Source: JAWXBA01 sp048499805 (GTDB lineage Bacteria; Gemmatimonadota; Gemmatimonadetes; Gemmatimonadales; GWC2-71-9). From it: 64,000 bases of DNA. The notes below the pieces were generated by a model that saw only the letters and a list, made by a program, of their open reading frames with translations, searched no databases and was not told the origin of the DNA. The position numbers were made by a program, and so were the translations under genes. The number at the start of each line of letters is the position of its first letter. Positions within the stretch are counted from its first letter, which is position 1. Positions 14,596-21,219 of the stretch are shown one piece after another. The DNA is taken from the NCBI GenBank assembly GCA_048499805.1, contig JASNZF010000001.1, positions 1-64,000 of the forward strand, read 5' to 3'.

Positions 14596-14853
14596 TCATC
14601 GGTAGACGTCGCGGCGATTGCCGAGCTTGACAACCGTGACGATCAGTTCCCGGTCGACGATCTCGTAGAGGATGCGGTAGTCCCCCTGGCGGAGGCGGTA
14701 TTTCTCCTCGCCACTGAGCTTCTCGCATCCAGGGGGGCGCGGTTCCGCGGCGAGGCCCTCGATCCGTTTCACAATGCGCTTGCGGTCTTTTTGGGGAACG
14801 GCTTCCAACTCTTTGGCTGCCGACCGCTTGATGCGGACGCTATAGCTTGCCAC
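14596..14853 (-). CDS. RelE-family toxin
   Basis: The 85-residue toxin from GTG 14853 has the RelE pattern: YSVRIKRSAAKELEAVPQKDRKRIVKRIEGL, PRPPGCEKL, then EEKYRLRQGDYRILYEI and the last strand LIVTVVKLGNRRDVY. RelE proteins cleave mRNA in the ribosome; the basic and aromatic residues usually needed (R in RLRQGDYR, Y in the C-terminal RRDVY) are present. It overlaps the antitoxin gene by 14 bases. Like the previous cassette it is oriented against the array. Confidence 0.9.
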   Translation of the reverse strand: MASYSVRIKRSAAKELEAVPQKDRKRIVKRIEGLAAEPRPPGCEKLSGEEKYRLRQGDYRILYEIVDRELIVTVVKLGNRRDVYR

Positions 14854-15070
14854 GCCGCTTCATGTCGCGGAGGAGGTCCTCGAAGGCGAGGGTAGGCTCG
14901 TTGGCCCGATCCCGGAAGGCGGCAAGGTCGTCGGCGTCTTCGGCCAGGGTGTTGCGAACCGCCGTATTGACCAGGTCAGAGATGCTCTGCTCGGTCTCAG
15001 CCGCCTTGAGCCTCAGGGCCTTGTGGACGGTCTCGTCGAAATACACGGTAGCACGTTTGGCTGTCGTCAT
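14840..15070 (-). CDS. RHH-type antitoxin
   Basis: A 76-residue antitoxin from ATG 15070. RATVYFDETVHKALRLKAAETEQSISDLVNTAV is a ribbon-helix-helix segment; the tail (LAFEDLLRDMKRRGKL) is amphipathic and should bind the RelE partner. The start is fixed by the promoter: the predicted transcript begins at or next to the A of ATG, so the mRNA is probably leaderless. An 18-bp palindrome fills the promoter spacer. Confidence 0.87.
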   Translation of the reverse strand: MTTAKRATVYFDETVHKALRLKAAETEQSISDLVNTAVRNTLAEDADDLAAFRDRANEPTLAFEDLLRDMKRRGKL

Positions 15071-15076
15071 GGTCGC

Positions 15077-15105
15077 ATTATAGCGTTATGACGTCATAAC
15101 GTCAA
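15077..15105 (-). promoter_or_regulatory. Promoter with palindromic operator in its spacer
   Basis: Reading leftwards, TTGACG (15105-15100), exactly 17 bp, and TATAAT (15082-15077) form a strong promoter. A perfect 18-bp palindrome, CGTTATGAC/GTCATAACG (15084-15101), fills the spacer. TATAAT is only 6 bases from the ATG at 15070. This is a textbook site for antitoxin autorepression. Confidence 0.85.
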
Positions 15106-16437
15106 TGTGAGCAACCGGGCTGATCGGTAACAGCGTATACCGGGAGGATAGGTGACACTTCCCCGGGGTGGGGGAGGGTCCTCCGACTTCAGTCCCGGAT
15201 GATCATCTCGCGTTCGTCTACTTTGCCGAGCAAGACCGTCTGGACCAGATGCCGTCGTCAGTCTCCTCGAGGCCGATCTCATGCTGTTTCAGCGCATTGG
15301 CGATGAACAGCAGTTTGTGCTTGAGCCGGAAGGTCCCGGCATTGGTGACTCGCTTGACGAGGAAGTGCCCCGGGTACTCGAGGGGCGGCAGCCGCTCGGG
15401 GTATGGTCTCGGGGAGGCGGTGTAGCACGAACCGGGGGTGCGGCCACCGAGGTAGTCGTGTGGGCGCTCGTCGTTGTAGAGGGTGCGGAAGCGATTGAAG
15501 GCTCGCTGCTGGGCGGCGAGGTTTGCCCGCGGCGGCCGGCAGGCGCCGGCCTTGAGGGTGCGGTGCATCCGTTCGTGGGCCCCGTTCTCCTGGGGCGAGG
15601 CCGGCCGGATCCGCTGGTGCTGGATGCCGAGGCGCATCCACCAGACGTTGAGCTGAGAGAGACCGTGGATGCCGCAGGTGGCAAACGGGACGCCGTTGTC
15701 CGTCCGGATGGCCCGGGGCAGGCCGAAGGCACGGAACGTGTGCTCGAAGACCGGCCGGGCCCCGCGCCCCTTGATATTCGGCAGGCCCTTGCAGGCCAGG
15801 AGATAGCGAGTGTGCTGATCGCCGATGGTGAGCGGGTAGCACCAGATGCCGTCCCGGGTGGGGAACTGCCCCTTGAAATCGGTGGTCCACAGATCGTTCG
15901 GCGCCGTCGTCGTCGGTGGCACCACGCCGGGATGCTGGTGCGGCCGACGGCGGCGGCGCTTCTTGACCAGGCCCTCGCGGACCAGGAGGTCGCCCACGGT
16001 GCTCACCGCGGGCCACGCCTCCTCCTCGATCTCCGGATGCCGTGGCCCGAGCCAGTCCAGGAGCTTGCCCGGCTCCCAGTCCGGATGCTGGCGGCGCGCC
16101 TTGACCAGGAGCTCGGCCAGCTCTTCGGTGATGCGGTGCGGACAGTGATGCGGGGCGTGACTGCGATCCTGCAGGCCCCGCCGGCCCTCCTCGTGATAGC
16201 GGGCGAGCCACTTGTAGCCGGTCTTCCGGCTGATCCCGTAGCGGGCGCAGAGCTCCGCGCGCGGGTACAGCCCGCGCCGATCGTCGGCGATGAAGCGTTC
16301 GCGCTGTTCCATGGATGACGTCTCCAGCCAGGGCATCGGCCCACCTTCCCTCCCAGGGGTAGGCCGTGCAGTTTATCAGGAGTGTCACCCATCATCCCGG
16401 TTTGGAGTGTTACCAATCAACCCGGTTTGTACCCAGC
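15106..16437 (-). mobile_element. IS481-family insertion sequence
   Basis: One transposase gene (15218-16336) lies between imperfect terminal inverted repeats. The left end from about 15113 and the complement of the right end up to about 16427 share AACCGGG, then TGAT, GGTAACA, ACCGGGA and GGTGACACT in the same order. Exact ends and target duplication are not clear. It lies between the TA genes and the R'' box of the last attC, so it inserted inside the final cassette. Confidence 0.8.
15218..16336 (-). CDS. IS481-family transposase
   Basis: A 372-residue transposase starting at ATG 16336. The N-terminal part is a helix-turn-helix pair (ELCARYGISRKTGYKWLARYHEEG, residues about 28-51). The integrase-type catalytic core has Asp in LWTTDFKGQF, Asp in AIRTDNGVPF and Glu in SPQENGAHERMHRTL, the DDE triad of the rve domain. 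The C-terminus with LNERPH-like FRTLYNDERPHDYLGG is typical. No internal stop is seen, so the element may be active. Confidence 0.92.
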   Translation of the reverse strand: MPWLETSSMEQRERFIADDRRGLYPRAELCARYGISRKTGYKWLARYHEEGRRGLQDRSHAPHHCPHRITEELAELLVKARRQHPDWEPGKLLDWLGPRHPEIEEEAWPAVSTVGDLLVREGLVKKRRRRRPHQHPGVVPPTTTAPNDLWTTDFKGQFPTRDGIWCYPLTIGDQHTRYLLACKGLPNIKGRGARPVFEHTFRAFGLPRAIRTDNGVPFATCGIHGLSQLNVWWMRLGIQHQRIRPASPQENGAHERMHRTLKAGACRPPRANLAAQQRAFNRFRTLYNDERPHDYLGGRTPGSCYTASPRPYPERLPPLEYPGHFLVKRVTNAGTFRLKHKLLFIANALKQHEIGLEETDDGIWSRRSCSAK

Positions 16438-16438
16438 C

Positions 16439-16445
16439 GCCTAAC
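16439..16445 (+). other. Truncated attC (R'' box only)
   Basis: GCCTAAC directly follows the insertion sequence. It is at the place expected for the attC of the RelE/RHH cassette, but no matching R' box or complementary arm follows before the GNAT gene, so the distal half is lost. It marks the end of the array. Confidence 0.55.
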
Positions 16446-16483
16446 CAGCCCAAGCAACGGCAGGGGGCGCGCGCTTCCACCTC

Positions 16484-17002
16484 TTGTTGTACGTGACCAC
16501 GCTCGGTTCTCCCCGCCTCGAACTTCGGCCCGCGGCCCACCACCACGGCACCGTCCTGGCAGGGATGGCCACGGACTCCACCGGTCTCGCCGACATTCAG
16601 CCCCGTGTCGATGGGATCATCGCGTCCAGTCTTGAGTGGTTCAGCGAGCATGGTTTCGGCCTTTGGGTCCTCCACCCGGCGGGTCAGGAGACCCCCATCG
16701 GTTGGGCTGGCCTCAGGCCCGGTTCTGACCCGTCGACACCGGAATTGCTCTACGGACTCGCCCGCGACGCCCGCGGCCGCGGGTACGCGACAGAGGCATC
16801 GACGGCGATCCTGGCCTGGCTGTTCGAGCGGCCGCGCTTCACAGGGGCCTGGGCCGCCACCACCCGAGACAACCCGGCCTCCCGGCGAGTGCTGGGGCGG
16901 CTGGGGATGCGCCTGACGGGCGTCGAGGAACTCGACGGAGTGGAATCGCTTGTCTACCGGGTGTCCCGAGCGGAGTGGCTGGCGAAACAAAACCCCGCCT
17001 GA
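16484..17002 (+). CDS. GNAT-family N-acetyltransferase (RimJ/RimL-like)
   Basis: The frame opens at TTG 16484 (172 residues); GTG 16493 is an equally good start because the fold begins at TTLGSPRLELRPAA. Acetyltransferase_3 marks follow: TPIGWAGLRP, PELLYGLARDARGRGYATEA (the acetyl-CoA loop) and ATTRDNPASRRVLGRLGM, where Asn-x-x-Ser is typical of RimJ-like enzymes. Substrate is unknown. The upstream region is the broken attC, so its native promoter may be gone. Its stop codon falls inside the tRNA-associated terminator hairpin. Confidence 0.8.
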   Translation: MLYVTTLGSPRLELRPAAHHHGTVLAGMATDSTGLADIQPRVDGIIASSLEWFSEHGFGLWVLHPAGQETPIGWAGLRPGSDPSTPELLYGLARDARGRGYATEASTAILAWLFERPRFTGAWAATTRDNPASRRVLGRLGMRLTGVEELDGVESLVYRVSRAEWLAKQNPA

Positions 17003-17022
17003 TCCTCCAGGATCAAGCGGGG
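16993..17022 (-). terminator. Terminator of the tRNA-Ile fragment
   Basis: CCCCGC, GATCCT, AGGATC and GCGGGG form a long hairpin with 2-base bulges. Read leftwards it is followed by TTTTGTTT, so it is a rho-independent terminator for the minus strand, that is, for the tRNA whose 3' half lies at 17041-17083. Confidence 0.7.
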
Positions 17023-17040
17023 CCGCGAGTTACGCTGCAG

Positions 17041-17083
17041 TGGGCCTGGGAGGAGTTGAACCTCCGACCTCACGCTTATCAGG
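17041..17083 (-). other. 3' half of a tRNA-Ile(GAU) gene (att-like repeat)
   Basis: On the minus strand this reads CCTGATAAGCGTGAGG (anticodon loop with GAT), GGAGGTTCAACTCCTCC (T arm) and CAGGCCCA (acceptor 3' strand and discriminator). No 5' half (D arm, first acceptor strand) is present. Such anticodon-loop to 3' end pieces are what remains at one end of an element integrated into a tRNA gene. A 40-of-43 match lies at 39286-39328 in the same orientation. Confidence 0.75.
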
Positions 17084-17304
17084 GACGCAGACGGGGGTAG
17101 GGAATCCCGACGCAATACAGCTTAACTCATTGAATGGCCCGGCGATCCGCCGGGGTTCCCTACCCTGATCCGGTGTCCTGCCGGATCCCAACCGCGAAGG
17201 AACCGCGACGAAGTACCCCCGGTTCCCGGCAGGCCTGGGACTTCCGAGGCAGTCCACAAGGCTGGAGAATGCTGTGGCGAAAGATCTCGCCGGCTCCCAG
17301 CGAC
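17084..17304. other. Non-coding stretch with inverted repeat
   Basis: No gene is supported. An inverted repeat CGGG-TTCCCTACCC (17150-17166) matches the complement of 17094-17109 with one mismatch, about 40 bases apart, directly next to the tRNA fragment. The rest is unremarkable and ends at the folD-like gene. Confidence 0.4.
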
Positions 17305-18159
17305 TCAATCGAGCCCGGATAACCCCATGGCCAGCTCCGCAAACGCGATGACCCGCTCCACGAGCAGGGATACGGTCATTGGGCCAATGCCATCAGGCAC
17401 GGGGGCGATCGCGGCCAGGTGCGCGATGCCATCGGCCGTGTGCACGTCACCGCGACCGCCGGGGTTGAAATAGCCGACGTCAATCACCACGGCGCCCGGC
17501 GCCAGCCCCGTCGCGCGCAACAGCCCTGGCACGGACGCGGCCGCCACGACCACCTCCGCCCCCTGGACCAGCCGCTGCAGGTCGGGCGCCTGCGGCGACA
17601 GGAGCGGTTGCATCCGGGCGCCCCGGCGTGCCAGGGCCTCCCGGAACATCTGCGTGAACGCATCGTCCTCGCCCACCACGACGCCCGTTCGTCCCCGGAT
17701 GTCCACGCTGTAGCCGTCTAGCAACTCCAGCCCGGCCGACACCGTCAACGGAGGAGGAGCGGTGGGGTCCGCAAAGTACCGGGCGACGCGACCGGGCGTC
17801 ATGATGTCCACGTCGGCCCACTCCGGCACCAGCGCGGTGAGCGCTGCGCCCTCCACGCCGGAAGGAAACGGAAATTCCAGAAATACCGCGTCGACCGGTT
17901 GGGCCGCCAGGAGCGCTCCGACCGCCGCCTCGGCCATCGGTGTCGTCGTGCCCGGTGGGAGGATCAGCGGCCGGACATCCACCCCGGCGGCGGCACAGGC
18001 CCGGAGCTTCCGCCCGACGAATGGCGCCGCACCGGACGCATCCGCAAAGGCCACCAGGATGAGGCGCGGGCGCCGCCCCAGCACACCCGCCACCCGCTCG
18101 GCGCGCTCCGCCAGGGCCGGCGCGCGCGCGCGGGCCAGCGCAGTCCCATCGAGAATCAC
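17305..18159 (-). CDS. folD: Divergent FolD-like protein
   Basis: GTG 18159, overlapping the DinB stop, gives 284 residues, a normal FolD length. FolD oxidises methylene-THF and hydrolyses methenyl-THF. Family marks seen: VGRKLRACAAAGVDV (the Lys region), EWADVDIMTPGRVARYF in place of KDVDGF, LELLDGYSVDIRGRTGVVVG at the NADP fold, AGAVVIDVGYFN and APVPDGIGPMTVSLLVE. Several usually invariant spots are changed: PLP reads PFP, and the VVGRS loop is VVGEDDAFTQ, so dinucleotide binding or specificity may differ. It is the last gene of the eleven-gene operon, so a specialised one-carbon or cofactor role rather than housekeeping FolD is plausible. Confidence 0.8.
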   Translation of the reverse strand: MILDGTALARARAPALAERAERVAGVLGRRPRLILVAFADASGAAPFVGRKLRACAAAGVDVRPLILPPGTTTPMAEAAVGALLAAQPVDAVFLEFPFPSGVEGAALTALVPEWADVDIMTPGRVARYFADPTAPPPLTVSAGLELLDGYSVDIRGRTGVVVGEDDAFTQMFREALARRGARMQPLLSPQAPDLQRLVQGAEVVVAAASVPGLLRATGLAPGAVVIDVGYFNPGGRGDVHTADGIAHLAAIAPVPDGIGPMTVSLLVERVIAFAELAMGLSGLD

Positions 18160-18668
18160 CCGACGGTGCCCCGCAGAATCTTGATCGTGGTGATGACCTG
18201 TCCGGCATGACGCTGGGCGTGCTCCCCCGCGTGCGCCAGCAGCCCGAGAACGTTGCTCGGCCGCTGCGCCCTGCCCACGCCCCGGAACTGGAGCAGCTCC
18301 GCCTCCGTGGTCTGGCGCAGCACCGCCACCGCCGCCTCGACCGCCCCGCCCACCGCGCCGAGCAGTTCCGACACCGACGCCGGCGGTGCGCCCGGTTCTC
18401 CCTCCACCTTGATCGCGGCGCGCTGTGCAGACGTGAGGGGAACCCCGCGCGCATAGGTCACCAGCCGGTCGGTGCTGCCGGCCATGTGTCGCAGGTGAAA
18501 ACCCACGGCGGCCGCGCCGCCCGGTCGCGCCCAGAGCTCGTCCACGGTCAGGTCGGCCGCGGCGCGCTCCACATCCCGGTAGGCCTGGAGCAGGGCGTGC
18601 GCCACCAGCATGAGCAGCGGCGGGACCCCCGCCACCGGCCCGTCCAGCCACGCCTCGACCGCGCTCAC
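18156..18668 (-). CDS. DinB/YfiT-like protein
   Basis: A 170-residue four-helix-bundle protein from GTG 18668, overlapping the cupin stop (GTGA). DinB marks: LLMLVAHALLQAYRDVE first helix, FHLRHMAGSTDRL with His, and AHAGEHAQRHAGQVITTIK with the second His cluster, giving a possible three-histidine metal site. DinB relatives include thiol-dependent S-transferases, but substrate cannot be read here. The gene is embedded in the DUF2249/Mrp operon by 4-base overlaps on both sides. Confidence 0.82.
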   Translation of the reverse strand: MSAVEAWLDGPVAGVPPLLMLVAHALLQAYRDVERAAADLTVDELWARPGGAAAVGFHLRHMAGSTDRLVTYARGVPLTSAQRAAIKVEGEPGAPPASVSELLGAVGGAVEAAVAVLRQTTEAELLQFRGVGRAQRPSNVLGLLAHAGEHAQRHAGQVITTIKILRGTVG

Positions 18669-19036
18669 TGGAACTTCGGCGGATCGGCAGACGCCTCCAC
18701 CCAGGCCACGGTCAGGAGGAAGGTGGCCCCCGATGCCGACGCGACGCCGTGCGGGACGCCCGCGCCGAGGGCCAGCAACTGTCCCGGACCGATGTCGTGC
18801 GCTTCGCCGAGCGCGGTGAACCGGATCTGCCCCTGCAGGGGCTGCACCGTGATCGGTCCGTCGGCGTGATGCTCGGGGATCTCCCCGCCCGGGGCAATGC
18901 TCACCAGCGTGGCCCGCAGCGTCCCGTTCTTGACCACCGACCGCGCCGATCGGGTGCTGGGTGGCGTGACCGCCGGGAGATCCTGCAGGTCGACCACCAC
19001 CACATCCCCCGAGAGTCTCCGTTCGATCGACGACAT
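18665..19036 (-). CDS. Small cupin-domain protein
   Basis: A 123-residue single-domain cupin from ATG 19036 (TGATG overlap with the DUF2249 stop). The motif SIAPGGEIPEHHADGPITVQPLQGQ is cupin motif 1 with His-His and a spaced Gln, and LLALGAGVPHGVAS is motif 2 with a final His, so a metal could be bound by three His and one acidic or amide residue. Small cupins of this form often handle thiols, oxygen or nitrogen oxides or serve as sensors; no specific reaction is assigned. Confidence 0.83.
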   Translation of the reverse strand: MSSIERRLSGDVVVVDLQDLPAVTPPSTRSARSVVKNGTLRATLVSIAPGGEIPEHHADGPITVQPLQGQIRFTALGEAHDIGPGQLLALGAGVPHGVASASGATFLLTVAWVEASADPPKFQ

Positions 19037-19287
19037 CAGGCCTCCACCATCAGGGTCCGCTTCCGCACCAGCACCCGCCACGTTTCCGGGCCGTCCTCGA
19101 GGTACTCGAACGCGAAGGCGTCGTCGCCCCGGGTCGCCTTGAGCGCGTAGTACATGCACTTCGGATCATGGTCCACCGTGAGATCCAGCGCTGCGCCTTC
19201 GAGGAGACCTTCGTAGGCCGCCATGATCCGTTCGAACCGGTCCTTCGGCTCGACCGGGCGAATGTCCAGCTCTACCCTGTCCGTCAT
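19036..19287 (-). CDS. DUF2249 domain protein, single domain
   Basis: ATG 19287 (overlap ATGA with the previous gene) gives 83 residues, exactly one DUF2249 domain: VELDIRPVEPKDRFERIMAAYEGL, DLTVDHDPKCMYYALKA and a closing FEYLEDGPETWRVLVRK. The VDHDPKPL-like segment is the family hallmark; here it reads DHDPKCMYY, bringing in a cysteine. DUF2249 (COG4309) genes recur beside hemerythrin, NnrS and nitrogen-oxide metabolism genes, but the molecular role is unknown. Confidence 0.87.
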   Translation of the reverse strand: MTDRVELDIRPVEPKDRFERIMAAYEGLLEGAALDLTVDHDPKCMYYALKATRGDDAFAFEYLEDGPETWRVLVRKRTLMVEA

Positions 19288-20027
19288 GTCGATGCTCCAG
19301 TCTTGAGTGGTGCTTCCAGGGTCACGAGGGCGGGTCGCGTTTCGCCGGCGCTGCCGCACCCTGTCCCCCCTCGGCGCCCCAGCCAGTGCTGCCACGCCAC
19401 CCCGTAGCGAGGCGTGCTGGGCGCCAGGATCACCGTCCTCGCATACGCACCCAGGGCGAGTCGGCGCATCAGGTCACCGATCCCGGCACCGTCCTGCATG
19501 GCGACCTCGGGTCCCCCGCCGACCAGGCGGATATGCCCAAGGTCATCGCCGAAACGCTCCAGCAGCGGCGCCGCCATGTCACCCACCGGACCCAAGTGGG
19601 GATCGGCTTCCCAGGCCAGCGCCAGGCCCGCCTCGTGGCAGACGATGCCGTCCCAGACCGCCGAGTCGCCGCGCAGCACGATCGCCACCTGGCCCCCGGC
19701 CTCCCGGATTCGCCGCGCGCGCTCCACCCGGGTGGCGAGCGGCACCGGGCCGGCCAGCAGCACGGGGGCACCGAGCGCCCCGGCGAGTCGCGCCAGGGTG
19801 GATTCGTCCTCCAGCTGGTGGGTACGATACGCCGTCAGCGTGAGGCCAGCCGCTCGCACCGCCGCCGCGGCGGCCGCACATGCAGGCGCGCTCGTGCCGG
19901 CCGCGATGCCATGCGCGTCCCCCTCCCGCAATTCCAGCGCGGCCAGCCCCCGGCGCTGCGCAAAACGGATGAGGTCATCGAGCGAGGCATCGGGCGCCGC
20001 CTCGGAACTGAGCCCCAGTCGCATCAT
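19284..20027 (-). CDS. TIM-barrel protein (xylose isomerase/AP endonuclease-like)
   Basis: The frame opens at 20057 inside the neighbour; ATG 20027, 2 bases after the neighbour's stop, gives 247 residues. The sequence MRLGLSSEAAPDASLDDLIRFAQRRGLAALEL with later GLTLTAYRTHQLEDESTLARLAGALGAPVLLAG, VLRGDSAVWDGIVCHEAGLALAWE and HIRLVGGGPEV is a TIM barrel of the sugar phosphate isomerase/epimerase type. Metal ligands (Glu, Asp, His) are partly present but not the full set, so activity is uncertain. It lies between the two DUF2249 genes. Confidence 0.72.
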   Translation of the reverse strand: MMRLGLSSEAAPDASLDDLIRFAQRRGLAALELREGDAHGIAAGTSAPACAAAAAAVRAAGLTLTAYRTHQLEDESTLARLAGALGAPVLLAGPVPLATRVERARRIREAGGQVAIVLRGDSAVWDGIVCHEAGLALAWEADPHLGPVGDMAAPLLERFGDDLGHIRLVGGGPEVAMQDGAGIGDLMRRLALGAYARTVILAPSTPRYGVAWQHWLGRRGGTGCGSAGETRPALVTLEAPLKTGAST

Positions 20028-20029
20028 CC

Positions 20030-20917
20030 CTACGTGCGTGAAATTTCCACCCGCCACACCGCGGGGCCGGCCTCCAGGTACTCCCAGCCGAACTGGCCGG
20101 CGTGCTCATACTCGAACTGGTAGCGCAGCGGCTTCGGATCGTGGTCGTTGACCAGCACGAAGGACTCGCCCGGCGCCAGCGCGGAAAAGGTGCTGAAGAT
20201 CGTGGGATGCTTTTCCCGTGGAGGAATCACCCGGACATCCAGCGTGCGCGTCGTATTCATCTCGGTGCCTCGTGATTGTGGGGAGTGGCCCGGCGTGTCC
20301 GCCGCACGGTGGCGAATGAACACCCGGACCTGGTCGGGGGTCTGCTGCCGCACCTCGTACGAAAAGCCGCGCTCCTCGAGGAGCGGGAGGAGGAACTGCG
20401 GCACCCGGACATTGACCTGGACCAGCGTGCCGCCGGGCGGGAGTGACTCCAGCGCCTCCAGGGTCAGGGTCATCGGCTCCGGCGGCTCCATTTCCCGCAC
20501 GTCCAGCACGACGACACCGGGGTCCCTCGCCTCGTCCGGAGAGGCGGCCACGGCGGCCGCGGCGGCCGTCGGCACGGCGGTGGCCGGCGCCGGCGGGTAG
20601 AACCAGACCCGCCAGTCCTCGTCGCCCAGCTGTTCGGTGTGGTGCGCGAAGCCCTGCTTGCCCATCACCCGGTAGAGCGGGACCGGCTCGAAGATGGCGC
20701 GCACCGCCAGGGCGCCACCCTCGGGAACCCGTTGCCGCGCCGCCATGATGAGGCCGAATGGCTCCCGCCCGTTGCGAAGGTCCTCGCGGACATCGAGCTC
20801 CACGAGCTTGTCCGGCGCAATGGCGTCGAGCGCTGCCGGGCGCGGGGCGCCGGGCGCTGTCGCGTTGGTCGCCGCCCTCGCCGGCATCGCGTCCATCCGC
20901 CTGCGATTCATGTTCAT
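20030..20917 (-). CDS. Triple DUF2249-domain protein
   Basis: A 295-residue protein from ATG 20917. Three DUF2249 domains in a row: KLVELDVREDLRNGREPFGLIM to DWRVWFYPP (about 37-110), VVVLDVREMEPPEPMTLTLEAL to DQVRVFIRH (about 134-207) and TLDVRVIPPREKHPTIFSTF to AVWRVEISR (about 224-293), the last with the classic NDHDPKPLRYQFEYE. A methionine at about residue 219 (GTEMNTTRT), with an AGGCACCGAG stretch in front, suggests the third domain was, or still is, an independently started gene. The start overlaps the MIP18 stop. Confidence 0.85.
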   Translation of the reverse strand: MNMNRRRMDAMPARAATNATAPGAPRPAALDAIAPDKLVELDVREDLRNGREPFGLIMAARQRVPEGGALAVRAIFEPVPLYRVMGKQGFAHHTEQLGDEDWRVWFYPPAPATAVPTAAAAAVAASPDEARDPGVVVLDVREMEPPEPMTLTLEALESLPPGGTLVQVNVRVPQFLLPLLEERGFSYEVRQQTPDQVRVFIRHRAADTPGHSPQSRGTEMNTTRTLDVRVIPPREKHPTIFSTFSALAPGESFVLVNDHDPKPLRYQFEYEHAGQFGWEYLEAGPAVWRVEISRT

Positions 20918-21219
20918 CGGTCCTCCTCGTTGATCATCCCCGCGTGCCAGCGCGGGTCCCAGACCAGGCGCGGCTCGACGCGCGCAACCTGGGGCACCAG
21001 CGAGACGGCTTCGAGGATGTTTGTGGTGATGAGTTGTTCCATCGGGCAGCCGGGGGTCGTGAGGGTATAGGTGACCCGCACGACCGGGCCGTCGACCTCG
21101 AGTTCGTACACCAGCCCCAGCGTCACGATGTCGAGCCCGATCTCGGGGTCGATGACCGTGCGCAGCGCGTCCCAGATCACGCCGGTGTCGGGTGCATTGG
21201 GAAGGGACGTGTCGTTCAT
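20914..21219 (-). CDS. MIP18/PaaD-like (DUF59) Fe-S assembly protein
   Basis: A 101-residue MIP18-family protein from ATG 21219 (ATGA overlap). Hallmarks: VIWDALRTVIDPEIGLDIVTLGLVYEL with the conserved DPE, then VRVTYTLTTPGCPMEQLI with the conserved Cys in TPGCP. SufT/PaaD/MIP18 proteins help deliver Fe-S clusters. Here it stands apart from an N-terminally fused MIP18 domain in the Mrp protein two genes upstream, so the operon has both forms. Confidence 0.9.
   Translation of the reverse strand: MNDTSLPNAPDTGVIWDALRTVIDPEIGLDIVTLGLVYELEVDGPVVRVTYTLTTPGCPMEQLITTNILEAVSLVPQVARVEPRLVWDPRWHAGMINEEDR

Larger units (their letters stand above)
1..16445 (+). mobile_element. Integron cassette array (distal end)
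   Basis: Successive attC sites (RYYYAAC, complementary inner arms, GTTRRRY) end at 12, 622, 1842, 3285, 4044, 4813, 5406, 6170, 8286, 9549, 11645, 12240, 13794 and 14575, each following a short gene unit. Taking recombination between G and TT of GTTRRRY, the cassettes are 7-616, 617-1836, 1837-3279, 3280-4038, 4039-4807, 4808-5400, 5401-6164, 6165-8280, 8281-9543, 9544-11639, 11640-12234, 12235-13788, 13789-14569 and a broken one from 14570. Sites at 524, 3946, 4715, 6072 and 8188 are close relatives, and those at 5294, 11550, 12128 and 14462 form a second family, as in chromosomal integrons. No integrase is visible, so either it lies to the left or this is an integrase-less attC cluster. Confidence 0.93.

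Noticed and set aside
1..16445. Repeated near-identical 99-bp sequences as a possible CRISPR or REP array
   Set aside because: The repeats have attC architecture and are separated by gene-length units of very different size, so they are integron sites.
17041..17083. Possible functional tRNA-Ile gene
   Set aside because: Only the anticodon loop to the 3' end is present; D arm and 5' acceptor strand are missing, so it cannot fold into a tRNA.
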